Source: Opitutaceae bacterium BACL24 MAG-120322-bin51 (lineage in GTDB: Bacteria; Verrucomicrobiota; Verrucomicrobiia; Opitutales; Coraliomargaritaceae). Taken from it: a DNA stretch of 37,750 nt. This document shows positions 29,192 to 37,750 of this stretch, one piece after another. Each line of letters opens with the position of its first letter. Position 1 is the first letter of the stretch. The notes under the pieces are model-generated. The model was given only the letters and a program-made list of their open reading frames with translations, ran no database searches and was not told the origin of the DNA. Position numbers and translations under genes: made by a program. The stretch covers positions 1 through 37,750 of the forward strand of contig CAJJBN010000025.1 in NCBI GenBank assembly GCA_905182435.1. Reading direction: 5' to 3'.

Positions 29192-31741
29192 ATGAAATAT
29201 TTAATTATTGCCGAAAAGCCTTCCGTCGCCACCGACCTCTCCAAAGCCTTGGCCAAGCACTTGGGCAAATTTGAGAAAAAGGGCAAATCCCGCGACGCAC
29301 AATATTTCGAGAATGAAAATGCCGCCATCACCTCGGCGGTCGGTCACCTGGTCGAGCTGAAGATGCCCACTGGCCCCAACGGTAAAAACCTCCCTTGGAA
29401 CTTTAAGGTGCTGCCGGCGATCCCGAAGAAATTCGAGCTGCAACCCATCGAGCAAACGCACAACCGCCTCAAGCACGTGCTCAGCTTGGCCAAAAAGAAG
29501 GAATTCGACCTCATCATCAACGCATGTGACGCCGGCCGCGAAGGTGAGCTTATCTTCCAATACATCATGGACATCGGCAACATTCAGAAGCCGGTCAAGC
29601 GCCTGTGGATGCAATCGATGACCACTGGTTCGATCCTCGAAGCCTGGGACAATCTTCGCGAAGGCGAGCAAATGTCGAACCTCGCCGACGCCGCTAAATG
29701 CCGCTCCGAGTCTGACTGGCTCGTCGGCCTCAACTCCACTCGTGCCTTCACCTGCTTCCGCTCACGTCACGGCGGATTCAACATCACAGCTGCAGGCCGT
29801 GTGCAGACCCCGACCCTCGCCATCCTCGCCAAACGCGAACGCGAAATCGCCGCATTCAACCCAGAAGATTACTGGGAGGTTCACGCCGAGTTCGGCGTCG
29901 CCAATGGCGAATACCCAGGCAAATGGATCGACGTCGACTTCAAGAAAAACAAACAGCAGCCACATGGCCGCGCCGAGCGTGTTTGGGATAAAGCTACCGC
30001 CGAGAAGATCCACCAGCGCTGCGAAGGCAAAGCTGGCACAGTCACCGAAGAGACTAAGCCGACTAAACAGATCGCGCCGCAGCTCTACGACCTCACCACC
30101 CTTCAGCGTGAAGCCCCCTTCACTGCCAAGAATACACTCGGGTTGGCACAAGCACTGTACGAGCGTCACAAGATGCTCACTTATCCGAGAACCGACTCTC
30201 GCTACTTGCCGGAAGACTACATGAGCAAGGTTTTCGAGACCTTTCGCGACCTCGCCAGCTCAGGACATCCTGCAGCTAAATGGGCCACCGATGCGATCGA
30301 GAATGACCGTGTGCAGTTCTCCAAGCGCGTGTTCAATAACGCCAAGGTCTCGGATCACTTTGCGATCATCCCAACTGGCCGCGTCGTCAAACTCAACGAG
30401 CAGGAATCGAAGCTCTACGATATGGTCCTCAAACGCTTCATCGCGGTGTTCTTCCCGCATGCTGAATTCGAAGTCACCAAGCGCCTAACCACGATCAACC
30501 ACGGCGACGAAAAAGACACTTTCCTGACCAATGGTAAAACACTGGTCAAGCCAGGTTACCTCGCCGTCTATGGCCGCGTGGCAGGCGTTGCTGCAGAGAA
30601 GGACGAGCTCGTCGCCGTCGCTCAAGGCGAAGACGCGCAGACCGAAGCGATCGACGTATTGGACAAAGAAACCAAGCCGCCGGCCCGCTATACGGAATCT
30701 ACGCTACTCGCAGCGATGGAAGGTGCAGGTAAACTGATTGTTGACGACGACGAACTGCGCGAGGCGATGTCCGAGCGTGGCCTCGGCACACCCGCCACAC
30801 GTGCTGCCACAATCGAAGGCTTGCTCCGCCAGAAATACATCGCCCGCGACGGCCGCGAACTCAACGTCAGCGGCAAAGGCCTGCGCCTGATTGAGCTGTG
30901 TGAAGAGATGCATATCGAGCAGCTCGCCTCACCCTCCATGACCGGCGACTGGGAAGCGAAGCTCAACAAGATGGAGCGCGGCGAGATTAAGCGCGACGAC
31001 TTCATGCAAGAGATCGCCACCTTCACCGAAGACGTGGTCAGCAAAGCCCGCGCCCACATGGAGATGCTGGTCAGCCGCACCTTCCCTGATTTGGAATGCG
31101 CTTGCCCAGCTTGTGGCACCGAACGCCTCAAACAAACCGACGCCACTTACGAGTGTCGCGAAGAAGCATGCGACTTCCGCATCTCAAAGCACATCGCTGG
31201 TCGCTCACTCAGCGAAACCGAAGCAGTCCAACTACTCACGACCAAGGCACTGCCCGAAATGGAAGGCTTCGTGTCTCGCTTTAACAAACCATTCAGCGCC
31301 GCACTGGAGCTGGTGCGCAACGTCACCAAGACGGGCAAAATCGGCAAGTGGAAGACCAACTTCGTATTCGACGACGACCTCGACTCAGCGGATGAGTTGA
31401 CCGACGATCAATTACTTAAAACAGTCACGTTACAAAACGGACTCGAAGCGAAATTCTACGGCACCGACAAGGCTTACCATGTACCCGAGTTTAAACCAAA
31501 GGATTCACCCGACGGCTTCCGTCTCGGCAAGGTCATCCTGCAGAAAGAGCTCGATCCCGAGGCGGTCGAACAACTATTCACCGAAGGTAAGACTCCACTG
31601 CTCGACGGCTTCATCTCGAAGCGCACCAAACGCCCCTTTAAAGCGCACCTCACTCTCGACTTTGAAAATGGCAAGATCGGCTTTGAATTCGCACCACGCC
31701 CAGTGAAGAAGGCAGCTAAAAAGAAAGCGAAGAAGAGTTGA
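29192..31741 (+). CDS. topB: DNA topoisomerase III (type IA)
   Basis: An 849-residue type IA topoisomerase that decatenates and relaxes negatively supercoiled DNA. The TOPRIM domain has [20 protein letters not shown] and [16 protein letters not shown]. The core shows [16 protein letters not shown] and the active-site tyrosine in [16 protein letters not shown] (Tyr about 331, close to E. coli TopB Tyr328), plus [19 protein letters not shown]. The lack of the TopA-type decatenation-free core pattern, the KTxPxP-like start and this motif set favour TopB over TopA. The C-terminus has a four-cysteine zinc finger ([18 protein letters not shown] then CDF), three topoisomerase C-terminal repeat units ([45 protein letters not shown]) and a lysine-rich end. 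ATG 29192 has no strong Shine-Dalgarno. There is no frameshift. Confidence 0.95.
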   Translation: MKYLIIAEKPSVATDLSKALAKHLGKFEKKGKSRDAQYFENENAAITSAVGHLVELKMPTGPNGKNLPWNFKVLPAIPKKFELQPIEQTHNRLKHVLSLAKKKEFDLIINACDAGREGELIFQYIMDIGNIQKPVKRLWMQSMTTGSILEAWDNLREGEQMSNLADAAKCRSESDWLVGLNSTRAFTCFRSRHGGFNITAAGRVQTPTLAILAKREREIAAFNPEDYWEVHAEFGVANGEYPGKWIDVDFKKNKQQPHGRAERVWDKATAEKIHQRCEGKAGTVTEETKPTKQIAPQLYDLTTLQREAPFTAKNTLGLAQALYERHKMLTYPRTDSRYLPEDYMSKVFETFRDLASSGHPAAKWATDAIENDRVQFSKRVFNNAKVSDHFAIIPTGRVVKLNEQESKLYDMVLKRFIAVFFPHAEFEVTKRLTTINHGDEKDTFLTNGKTLVKPGYLAVYGRVAGVAAEKDELVAVAQGEDAQTEAIDVLDKETKPPARYTESTLLAAMEGAGKLIVDDDELREAMSERGLGTPATRAATIEGLLRQKYIARDGRELNVSGKGLRLIELCEEMHIEQLASPSMTGDWEAKLNKMERGEIKRDDFMQEIATFTEDVVSKARAHMEMLVSRTFPDLECACPACGTERLKQTDATYECREEACDFRISKHIAGRSLSETEAVQLLTTKALPEMEGFVSRFNKPFSAALELVRNVTKTGKIGKWKTNFVFDDDLDSADELTDDQLLKTVTLQNGLEAKFYGTDKAYHVPEFKPKDSPDGFRLGKVILQKELDPEAVEQLFTEGKTPLLDGFISKRTKRPFKAHLTLDFENGKIGFEFAPRPVKKAAKKKAKKS

Positions 31742-31783
31742 TAGTTGTAGGTTGTCAGTTGAGCGTTCTTAAAAATTGCACCC

Positions 31784-31825
31784 AACCAACAACGTCCAAC
31801 CAACAACGTCCAAACAACAACGTCC
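31784..31825. repeat. 14-bp tandem repeat before serC
   Basis: Three copies of AACCAACAACGTCC abut at 31784, 31798 and 31812 (the third reads AAACAACAACGTCC), then AACGTTCAAC begins a fourth, diverged one. It ends 17 bases before the serC start, in a leader without a purine-rich ribosome site. Confidence 0.85.
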
Positions 31826-31841
31826 AACGTTCAACATTTCC

Positions 31842-32987
31842 ATGAAACCAACAGTTAAACCAACACGTCCTTACTTCTCATCAGGCCCATGCTCCAAGCG
31901 TCCAGGTTGGTCGCTCGAAGCTCTTAACGAAGCACTCGTCGGCCGCTCTCACCGCGCAAAGCCAGCCAAGGCGCGCATCCAAGAAGTGATCGACAAATCC
32001 GCATCTATTCTTGGTCTACCTGAAGGCTACGTTTGCGGCATCGTGCCAGCTTCTGATACCGGTGCAGTGGAAATGGCAATGTGGTCACTGCTCGGCGCAC
32101 GCGGCGTTGAAATATGTGCATGGGAATCGTTTGGCTCGGGATGGGTCACTGACGCCGTCAAGCAACTCAAGCTCAACAACATCACCAAGCACGAGGCCGA
32201 CTACGGCCTGCTGCCCGATTTGTCCAAGATCAACTTTAGCAACGACGTGGTTTTCACTTACAACGGCACCACTTCAGGTGTAAAAGTGCCGAATCTCGAC
32301 TGGATCCCCGACGACCGCGAAGGCCTGACGATTTGTGACGCGACCTCTGCAGTATTCGCGATGGACATCGATTTCGAGAAACTCGACGTGGTCACATGGT
32401 CGTGGCAAAAAGTCATGGGCGGCGAAGGTGCGCACGGCATGATCGTACTCAGCCCACGAGCGATCGAACGCCTCGAAAGCTACACGCCTGCATGGCCACT
32501 ACCAAAAATATTCCGCATGACTAGCGGCGGCAAGCTGATCAAAGGTATCTTCAGCGGTGCGACCATCAACACCGTCTCGATGCTGTGCATCGAAGACGCA
32601 GTCGACGGCCTGCGCTGGGCAGAAAGCATTGGCGGCCTGCCCGCACTGATCGAGCGCTCCGAAGCGAACCTCCAAGCGATTGCCGATTGGGTCGCCAAGA
32701 CCGACTGGATTGAATTCCTCGCCGAAGACCCAGCCACCATTTCCAACACCTCGATCTGCCTGAAGATCACTGCGGATTGGTATCAAGCCCTGCCCGCCGA
32801 GGAGCAAGCAGCCAAGGCTAAGCAGCTCGTCAGCATGCTCGACAAAGAAGACGTCGGCTACGACTTCGGCAGCTACCGCGACGCACCCGACGGCCTCCGC
32901 ATCTGGGGTGGCGCAACCGTCGACACCGCAGATATCGAAGCACTACTGCCATGGCTCGACTGGGCCTTCGCAGAGATCCAAGGCTAA
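31842..32987 (+). CDS. serC: Phosphoserine aminotransferase
   Basis: A PLP-dependent class V aminotransferase that makes 3-phosphoserine in serine synthesis (and can serve pyridoxal phosphate synthesis). The product is 381 residues. It opens [20 protein letters not shown], has [38 protein letters not shown] for substrate phosphate binding, and [19 protein letters not shown], where the lysine of WQK is the PLP Schiff-base residue. This is the form found in Mycobacterium and alpha-proteobacteria rather than the E. coli type. ATG 31842 is chosen because the earlier in-frame start at 31776 would translate the 14-bp tandem repeat. A strong terminator follows at 33078. Confidence 0.94.
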   Translation: MKPTVKPTRPYFSSGPCSKRPGWSLEALNEALVGRSHRAKPAKARIQEVIDKSASILGLPEGYVCGIVPASDTGAVEMAMWSLLGARGVEICAWESFGSGWVTDAVKQLKLNNITKHEADYGLLPDLSKINFSNDVVFTYNGTTSGVKVPNLDWIPDDREGLTICDATSAVFAMDIDFEKLDVVTWSWQKVMGGEGAHGMIVLSPRAIERLESYTPAWPLPKIFRMTSGGKLIKGIFSGATINTVSMLCIEDAVDGLRWAESIGGLPALIERSEANLQAIADWVAKTDWIEFLAEDPATISNTSICLKITADWYQALPAEEQAAKAKQLVSMLDKEDVGYDFGSYRDAPDGLRIWGGATVDTADIEALLPWLDWAFAEIQG

Positions 32988-33077
32988 AGCGTCGTTGGCG
33001 CTAACGTTGACGGAGGTCTGCCGTAGATGGCGAAGCAACATCAAACGCTCAACTTTGAACGCCGAATCACTTAAATC

Positions 33078-33109
33078 AAAAAGACGCTCCATACGGAGCG
33101 TCTTTTTTT
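33078..33109 (+). terminator. Rho-independent terminator after serC
   Basis: GACGCTCC (33083-33090), loop ATAC and GGAGCGTC (33095-33102) form a perfect stem extended by flanking A and T runs, ending in seven T (33103-33109). It lies about 90 bp after the serC stop. Confidence 0.92.
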
Positions 33110-33209
33110 GTGTCTAAGGAGCGACGGCGCGCCCTCATTGGCATCAACGTGGGCTCAACGTGGGCGAGTCCGCCCACACTGCCACCTCTTAGCCCGAATC
33201 GGGCGCTTG

Positions 33210-33233
33210 CTTAATTCCCAAAGAAGGAATTCA
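33210..33233 (-). repeat. 24-base copy of the AsmA-like gene 3' end
   Basis: This block matches 36408-36431 at 23 of 24 positions (one A/G difference). At 36408-36431 it encodes the last residues NSFFGN and the stop of the AsmA-like gene on the minus strand; the same NSFFGN-stop reading is kept here in the same orientation, but no coding sequence for the rest of that protein is seen upstream. Confidence 0.7.
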
Positions 33234-33597
33234 TTTATATATAAGTCACTAATATGAATAATGATACAATTAGCCAATTTATGTTCATACAGATCCCATA
33301 AATCGAATTGATCAGTCACCAGTCGGTACGACAGAAGCCAGCCACAACATAGCCGGACAGTAAAATAACCCCCCACTGAATGTATGAAACATTGGACTGA
33401 CCCTTTTTCTTTTCTTTATTACTACATGCTTAATCGCCCCGGCACGACGAGGCCGCCACAGGAGCGAGAATGGATGCGTACGTTAGTTGCCTGAGCTTCT
33501 AGGCAGGGCTTCAATATTTAACGTTCCCTAGTCATAGCAAGACCGCCTCATGGGAACCGTAGGTCGACTTTTTTTTGCCTAGTTAGGTAGATTTGAT

Positions 33598-33627
33598 TTG
33601 ATGCTAACTGACGGCGCGCTATATAGT
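33598..33627 (+). promoter_or_regulatory. Possible sigma-70-type promoter for the small membrane protein
   Basis: TTGATG (33598-33603) and TATAGT (33622-33627) are 18 bases apart and lie about 80 bp before the ATG at 33707. Both hexamers match consensus only in part, so this is a candidate only. Confidence 0.35.
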
Positions 33628-33706
33628 TTTATTTAAATGGCATTGATAGTTCTTCATTCGTTAGAGTGGGGGCGATGCCTCGAAATACTGTTTAGGGGAA
33701 TTACAA

Positions 33707-34015
33707 ATGAATAACGAAACTCTCAAAGCACCGATACTGACACAGTTATATCGTGTGTTATCAGCGATAATCTTCATATTTGCTTTCGTTGGCCTAAGGA
33801 TAGGCATTAGCGACAACACCCCAATGGCAGCTCTGTTACCCGCGATCGCAATTCTGATAGTGGCTGCCGGCGTGGCACTCGGAGTGGCTGAAGTCTTTTA
33901 CCACATCGCAAAAATAGAGTTCAATACGAGAGAAGATTCAAACGACTACCAAATGATAAAACTGCTGAGTCAGATATCTAAGAACACTGAGAAAAGCCTC
34001 AAAGACATGCTTTGA
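33707..34015 (+). CDS. Small two-helix membrane protein
   Basis: A 102-residue protein with two transmembrane helices (LSAIIFIFAFVGLRIGI and LLPAIAILIVAAGVALGVAE) and a charged cytoplasmic C-terminus (FNTREDSNDYQMIKLLSQIS, then KNTEKSLKDML). An AGGGGAA ribosome site sits about 6 bases before the ATG, one of the few clear ones in this window. It has its own possible promoter and its own terminator, so it is probably a single-gene unit. No family recognised; similar small proteins occur widely with unknown function. Confidence 0.75.
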   Translation: MNNETLKAPILTQLYRVLSAIIFIFAFVGLRIGISDNTPMAALLPAIAILIVAAGVALGVAEVFYHIAKIEFNTREDSNDYQMIKLLSQISKNTEKSLKDML

Positions 34016-34073
34016 GCGATCTCCCCAATTCGTAAGATTTGGGCATGCCTATTAGTAAAAAGAACAAAACTGG

Positions 34074-34120
34074 CCACTGCATCTCCGACACACAACAAAC
34101 TGGAGGTGCAGTGGTTTTTT
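34074..34120 (+). terminator. Terminator after the small membrane protein
   Basis: CCACTGCATCTCC (34074-34086) and GGAGGTGCAGTGG (34102-34114) pair at 12 of 13 positions, the exception being a G-T-type pair, over a 15-base loop. Six T follow (34115-34120). Confidence 0.85.
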
Positions 34121-34337
34121 ATTGCGTAGATGCTGTCGCTCGGAAGCATATGCCAAATGTTACGGCTTTTAACTATCTTCCTATCGATCGCACTTTTAGG
34201 CAACGCGGGGGCGGCAGTATCTGGCCTGTATACTTCTACGAGATCAATCTCTACGGTCGGTGACGATTACCGATTATGACACGAATCGGCCACTGGCGCG
34301 ACTTGAGATTCGCAGCTACGATTAGGACGGGTTTCCC

Positions 34338-34990
34338 GTCACCAGCATCGGGATTATCGCATTTCGATGGCTGCAGCAGCCTGACGAGCATCACCATTCC
34401 CGACAGCGTCACCAGCATCGGGGATGACGCATTCCTGGCTGCACTAGCCTGACGAGCATCACCATTCCCAACAGCGTCACCAGCATCGGGGATTACGCAT
34501 TCCTTGGCTGCAGCAGCCTGACGAGCGTCATCATTCCCGACAGCGTCACCAGTATCGGGGGATACGTATTCGATGACTGCACAGGCCTGACCAGCATCAC
34601 CATTCGCCAACAGCGTCACCAGCATCGGGCGTAGCGTCATTCTCTGGCTGCACTGGCCTGACGAGCATCATCATTCCCGACAGCGTCACCAGTATCGGGG
34701 TAGCGCATTCTCTGGCTGCAGCAGCCTGACGAGCATCATCATTCCCGACAGCGTCACCAGCATCGGGGTTAGCGCATTCCTACTGCACTAGCCTGACGAG
34801 CATCACCATTCCCGACAGCGTCACCAGCATCGGGAGTAGCGCATTCTATGCTGCACTGGCCTGACGAGCATCCATCGCAACAGCGTTACCAGCATCGGGG
34901 TTTACGCATTCGAGCTGCACTGGCCTGACGAGCATCACCATTCCCAACAGCGTCACCAGTATCGGGAATGAAGCATTCCGTGGCTGCAGT
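34338..34990 (+). repeat. Ten tandem ~69-bp LRR-coding repeats with indels
   Basis: Each unit contains GCCTGACGAGCATCACCATT, CCCGACAGCGTCACCAGCAT and CGGGG followed by a GCATTC segment, coding one 23-residue BspA-type leucine-rich repeat. Starts of GTCACCAG-type blocks: 34338, 34408, 34476, 34545, 34615, 34685, 34753, 34820, 34885 and 34952. Point differences are few, while length differences (-4 to +1) are frequent. Confidence 0.85.
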
Positions 34991-35017
34991 AACTTAGCCT
35001 CTATACTTTTAGAACCG

Positions 35018-35878
35018 ATGGCCGCCCCGACAATTGCGTCGAATGCATTTTCGCACATCTCAAGTGCTGCAATTATAAATTATCCGCTAGGAGCGACAGG
35101 ATATGCGGCTTCCTATGGCGGCGTGCCGACGGCTGAAGGACCTCCGCCAGTTCCTGAATCCCCCGTCCTAGACATTGGTGATTTCTATGAATCTTCCGCT
35201 GGAGTCTCAGTCGTTGTAAGTGCAATTCCTACGGCTGGCTACCCAACAAACTTTAGCTATCAATGGTATTTTAATGGATTTATTATCCCTTCTACTCTTG
35301 GGGGCACTGCTTCGTCATTAACAATAGATGGTATTTCTGGTAGTAATGGCACATGGAGAGTCGTGGTGACCAATGATGGAGGGTCGACCGAAGCGTCTTT
35401 TGAATACCGCGTCTTTGCTGACTCGGATAGCGACGGACTCTCCGACTATCGGGAGTCAAACATTACTAACACCAATCCATCTCTCGCAGATACTGATAGC
35501 GATGGACTGAATGACTTCGTGGAGGTGAATACCACTTTAACCGATCCGAACGACAGTGACTCGGATGACGATACTATCCTAGATGGCATCGAAGTCAGGC
35601 ACGCCGCATTCGGGTTTGACCCCGCAGTTGATTCCTCCGCACGTCTTGCTGCATTAATCGCGCTCGTGGAAGAATTTCCAGGTGTGTCTACGGATGCGCA
35701 AAACAACAGCTTGAGCTTAGGTGGGATCAGCCTGACTCCGAGCGGTGGTAATTCATTATCAGTGGATTTCATCATCGAAGAATCCGAAGATCTCTCTAGC
35801 TGGACTACGGTGGATACAGTCAGTCATTCGCTCGATACTTCCGACACGAAAAAGTTCATTCGCGTCAGGAAGCCATAA
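35018..35878 (+). CDS. Intact C-terminal part of the LRR protein: Ig-like and TSP3 domains
   Basis: This 286-residue open frame begins inside the last LRR cap (EPMAAPTIASNAFSHISSAA is the usual end of BspA-type arrays). Then a linker (GPPPVPESPVLDIGDF), an immunoglobulin-like beta domain with YQWYFNGFIIPSTLGGTASS and GTWRVVVTNDGGSTEASFEY, and two to three thrombospondin type 3 calcium-binding repeats (DSDSDGLSDYRESNITNTNP, DTDSDGLNDFVEVNTTLTDP, DSDSDDDTILDGIEV). The end (FIIEESEDLSSWTTVDTVSH and onward) is a beta-rich tail like the C-termini of many secreted Verrucomicrobiota proteins. The stop overlaps nothing; the next gene starts 2 bp later. Taken alone it lacks a signal peptide, so it is not a separate gene. 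Confidence 0.85.
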   Translation: MAAPTIASNAFSHISSAAIINYPLGATGYAASYGGVPTAEGPPPVPESPVLDIGDFYESSAGVSVVVSAIPTAGYPTNFSYQWYFNGFIIPSTLGGTASSLTIDGISGSNGTWRVVVTNDGGSTEASFEYRVFADSDSDGLSDYRESNITNTNPSLADTDSDGLNDFVEVNTTLTDPNDSDSDDDTILDGIEVRHAAFGFDPAVDSSARLAALIALVEEFPGVSTDAQNNSLSLGGISLTPSGGNSLSVDFIIEESEDLSSWTTVDTVSHSLDTSDTKKFIRVRKP

Positions 35879-35880
35879 GA

Positions 35881-36267
35881 ATGAAGCTACTAACTACCTT
35901 CACCTTCCTACTCCTCACTGCGACCGCCTCAGCGCTACCCGAAGTACACTATCAAACAATAGCCGCCAAACTGCTAGACGGCGCAGCTGAAGTCACAATG
36001 GCTGATCGCACACGATGCGACATCGTAACCGATACGCACGCCATTGAAGTTGACTGGAACGGCAAATGGGGCGAGGCCATCGGCCAATCGCTCCATTATG
36101 CCTTACTGACCAATAAACGTGCCGGGATTATTCTAATCATGGACACGCCAAACGACACCAAAGAATCGATCCGAGTCAACAGCATCATCACAAGCTACAA
36201 GTTACCCGTGACGCTGTGGGTCATCGATAGACAGAGAGAAGAGCTGACACTGCTCTCTGAGGAGTAG
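35881..36267 (+). CDS. Small exported protein with possible PD-(D/E)XK-like core
   Basis: 128 residues. A clear signal peptide (MKLLTTFTFLLLTATASALP) is followed by YQTIAAKLLDGAAEVTMADR, then RCDIVTDTHAIEVDWNGKWG and EAIGQSLHYALLTNKRAGII. The order of a glutamate, a D-x(6-9)-E-x-D step and a following lysine with a QxxxY helix is like the core of restriction-endonuclease-like folds, where a DxxT...AIEvD/K strand pair binds metal. A widespread family of small proteins with the same KWxEAIGQxLxYA helix is, to my knowledge, uncharacterised. Nuclease activity is not shown: the usual lysine after the E-x step is aspartate here. It starts 2 bp after the LRR/TSP3 gene stop, so the two are co-transcribed. 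Confidence 0.7.
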   Translation: MKLLTTFTFLLLTATASALPEVHYQTIAAKLLDGAAEVTMADRTRCDIVTDTHAIEVDWNGKWGEAIGQSLHYALLTNKRAGIILIMDTPNDTKESIRVNSIITSYKLPVTLWVIDRQREELTLLSEE

Positions 36268-36408
36268 CGAATAAAGGTTAGTGCGGTATGCCCGGCTATG
36301 TTATGGCTGGCCTCTGTTATGCCAATAGGCGACTGATGTATGGGATTTGTATGCAAATAAAACAGTAAAATCGCATATAGCTAAAATACAGCAACTTATG
36401 CGAATAAC

Positions 36409-37750
36409 TTAATTCCCGAAGAAGGAATTCAACAAGTCCAGGCCCATCTCAATGTCGTCGCGGCGGCGCTCTTGCTTAGATTTTTTTTGTGGCGCTTCTG
36501 ATTCAGCTGCGGTGCCGCCAGTGCCCTCGGCCTGAGGTACAAGTTCGGTCGACAGTGGCTGACTCGGATCAGCTTCCGCTGGCACGGATTTCCGCTTATT
36601 CGAGGTCGAGAACGCTCCCTGCGCCGCATCATTAAGAATATCCATCAATTCCCCAGTATCTGGATCGGCTAAACTACCGGTAATTTGAATGTCCCGATTC
36701 CAACGCCTAAAGCCGTCTTCGGCAGCGCTGGGCTGCAGCAATTCTAGCGTTTCTAAAGACTCAGTCAGACGGCCCTTTGCTCCGAGTGACAGAGTCAAAT
36801 CCAACGGTTGATCCATCACCTCGCGCAAACCGCTCGCGCCCACCGAGCCGGACGCATCGATCAAAACACTGTCTCCCGTCAATCGCAACTGCGGGATCAT
36901 CACTCGCTTGTCCGCGCCGCGCGTGAGTTCGAAGACAAAACGATCAAAGCGAATATCCTTAAAATACGGAATGGTGCGCGACAGCGCCGTAATCCCTGGG
37001 CGATCCAGACTCTGCCCTAGCAGTCCCGCAAGACCGAGACCGAGTTGCTGGCGCTGATCCATTTCAAACGCCGTCAGCACGCCCTCCTCAGCGCTAATTT
37101 TGAGGGTTGCCGTGGAATCTTCAACCGCTGCATCTAAGGATTCGCCGACGCCCGTCAGCTGAAACACGCCGTCGAATCGCCCTTGCACGGGGGCGCTCTG
37201 ATGGCGTTTAACGAAAAACGCGGGGTCGATATCTGCGAAACGAATGTCCGCAGTGAGACTGTAAGGCTTTGCCTGCGACGAGGCATACAAGACCGTACTA
37301 CTGCCCTGCAACTCGCCCTCGCCGATCTTGGCTGAAATTGGAGCCACCATCAACTTCGGCTCAGAAACGACTGCCTTGAGCGCAATCGCCTCAATCACCT
37401 GTCCCGCCTCGAGGCGAAATTCGTCGATACTGATCGTGGCACGACCATCCAGCATCGCCCATACAGGCGGTACGGCTACCGACGCATCAACTCCAGCGTC
37501 GCGAGCCGTCTGAGGCTGCTCTGTGCCCCGCACAGCACTCGGGCGTGATAACGTCGGCGTTGCAACGGCCGGCTGCGCTCTCGGCGTAAAGGCTGCGCTT
37601 AGAATCGAGAGGTCCTCTTGAGTCACACGTGGCCCCGATACCGCGGCGGAAAAAGTCATCGGTGCTTGGCTCGGGTTCACCTCAGCTACGAGTTGCAGGC
37701 TCGTTGAAGGGCGGCGTGTTGGCCCCGCGAGAAGATCTGCCCCAATTGCC
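36409..37750 (-). CDS. AsmA-like envelope protein, C-terminal part (runs off the window)
   Basis: The frame is open from the right edge (AIGADLLAGPTRRPSTSLQL and onward) to the stop at 36409, so only the last 445 residues or so are seen. The sequence has the repeating beta pattern of AsmA/DUF748-type lipid-transfer bridge proteins of the envelope: FDGVFQLTGVGESLDAAVED, ATLKISAEEGVLTAFEMDQR and LRLTGDSVLIDASGSVGASG are typical of the AsmA_2 region. The tail after about residue 360 of the visible part is low-complexity and ends KKSKQERRRDDIEMGLDLLN then SFFGN. An internal GTG at 37680 is not the real start. The last 24 bases are duplicated at 33210-33233. Confidence 0.8.
   Translation of the reverse strand, partial: AIGADLLAGPTRRPSTSLQLVAEVNPSQAPMTFSAAVSGPRVTQEDLSILSAAFTPRAQPAVATPTLSRPSAVRGTEQPQTARDAGVDASVAVPPVWAMLDGRATISIDEFRLEAGQVIEAIALKAVVSEPKLMVAPISAKIGEGELQGSSTVLYASSQAKPYSLTADIRFADIDPAFFVKRHQSAPVQGRFDGVFQLTGVGESLDAAVEDSTATLKISAEEGVLTAFEMDQRQQLGLGLAGLLGQSLDRPGITALSRTIPYFKDIRFDRFVFELTRGADKRVMIPQLRLTGDSVLIDASGSVGASGLREVMDQPLDLTLSLGAKGRLTESLETLELLQPSAAEDGFRRWNRDIQITGSLADPDTGELMDILNDAAQGAFSTSNKRKSVPAEADPSQPLSTELVPQAEGTGGTAAESEAPQKKSKQERRRDDIEMGLDLLNSFFGN

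Larger units (their letters stand above)
33110..33706. other. Hairpin-rich gene-free gap
   Basis: About 600 bp with no gene that I trust. It holds a hairpin GTGGGCG-AGTC-CGCCCAC (33160-33177) preceded by a copy of AACGTGGGC, a smaller GCCCGA/TCGGGC hairpin near 33192, a 24-base copy of the AsmA-like gene 3' end (33210-33233), the 12-mer shared with the 46-bp repeat family (33455-33466), and a possible promoter near 33598. The mixture looks like a site where repeats and fragments collect. Confidence 0.6.
34157..35878 (+). pseudogene. Exported BspA-type LRR / Ig-like / TSP3 protein, reading frame scrambled in the LRR part
   Basis: Read as one gene from ATG 34157: MLRLLTIFLSIALLGNAGAA is a clear signal peptide followed by VSGLYT. 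The following sequence, taken across frame changes, gives TITDYDTN- and GFPVTSIG-like pieces that open BspA-type leucine-rich repeats. Ten repeat units then follow (34338 onward) with [19 protein letters not shown] sequence. Units are spaced 70, 68, 69, 70, 70, 68, 67, 65 and 67 bases, so only one step keeps the 69-base codon phase and the frame is lost again and again. From 35018 the frame is intact to the stop at 35878. Either the repeat region was poorly sequenced, or the gene is decaying by small indels. The protein would be secreted or cell-surface and bind partners or calcium. Confidence 0.75.

Noticed and set aside
33155..33376. 73-residue minus-strand open frame in the gap after serC
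   Set aside because: It crosses hairpins and the AsmA tail copy in another frame and has no motif or ribosome site.
34039..34263. 74-residue open frame between the small membrane protein and the LRR gene
   Set aside because: It runs through the terminator at 34074-34120 and overlaps the signal peptide of the LRR gene in another frame.

Overview
The window looks like chromosomal DNA of a Gram-negative, aerobic, marine-type Verrucomicrobiota bacterium, probably of the Opitutales/Puniceicoccales group. This is an inference. It rests on lpxK (lipid A), menD (menaquinone), a caa3-type oxidase cluster containing a DUF420 protein, an SHD1-like secreted protein, an exported leucine-rich-repeat plus thrombospondin-type-3 protein, and pyrimidine-rich leaders with weak Shine-Dalgarno sites. 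No rRNA, tRNA, CRISPR array, transposase, integrase or phage gene was recognised.

Layout. 1-4253 (minus strand): a DUF4013 membrane protein, two unrecognised envelope proteins joined by a TGATG overlap, and menD running off the left edge. 4279-5163: a short-chain polyprenyl synthase (ispA type), convergent with a GreA/GreB-like factor. 6076-12954: a cytochrome caa3 oxidase operon with heme A synthesis first (ctaA, ctaB), then DUF420, coxB with a fused cytochrome c domain, coxA, coxC and a subunit IV, closed by a clear terminator. 13083-15724: ctaG and an SLC13-type carrier with two RCK_C domains, 2 bp apart. 15996-21819: an Rrf2 regulator divergent from gyrB, then gyrA and a strong terminator. 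21876-26180: an accessory stretch with tandem and dispersed palindromic repeats, an MIF-like tautomerase, two membrane proteins with PH-like features, an SHD1-like secreted protein and a beta-hydroxyacid dehydrogenase. 26266-28807 (minus): an adenylate-kinase-like protein with an extra C-terminal region, and lpxK. 29192-32987: topB (topoisomerase III) and serC. 33110-37750: a hairpin-rich gap, a small membrane protein, a large exported LRR/Ig/TSP3 protein with a scrambled repeat region, a small exported protein with a possible PD-(D/E)XK-like core, and the 3' part of an AsmA-like gene.

A major caveat is sequence quality or decay. Genes that should be intact (menD, ctaB, DUF420, coxB, the dehydrogenase) are broken by single-base shifts while the protein continues cleanly in another frame. 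These breaks cluster at 0.4-10 kb, 25.8-26.1 kb and 34.1-35.0 kb. gyrA, gyrB, topB, the coxA core, serC, lpxK and the SLC13 gene are uninterrupted. Local indel errors in a draft assembly are the simplest explanation; breaks are noted gene by gene.

I did not find a clearly new defence or mobile system. The best leads are the exported nuclease-fold-like protein behind the LRR gene, the adenylate-kinase-like fusion, the palindromic repeats around 22 kb and 26 kb, and the dyad in the rrf2-gyrB gap.
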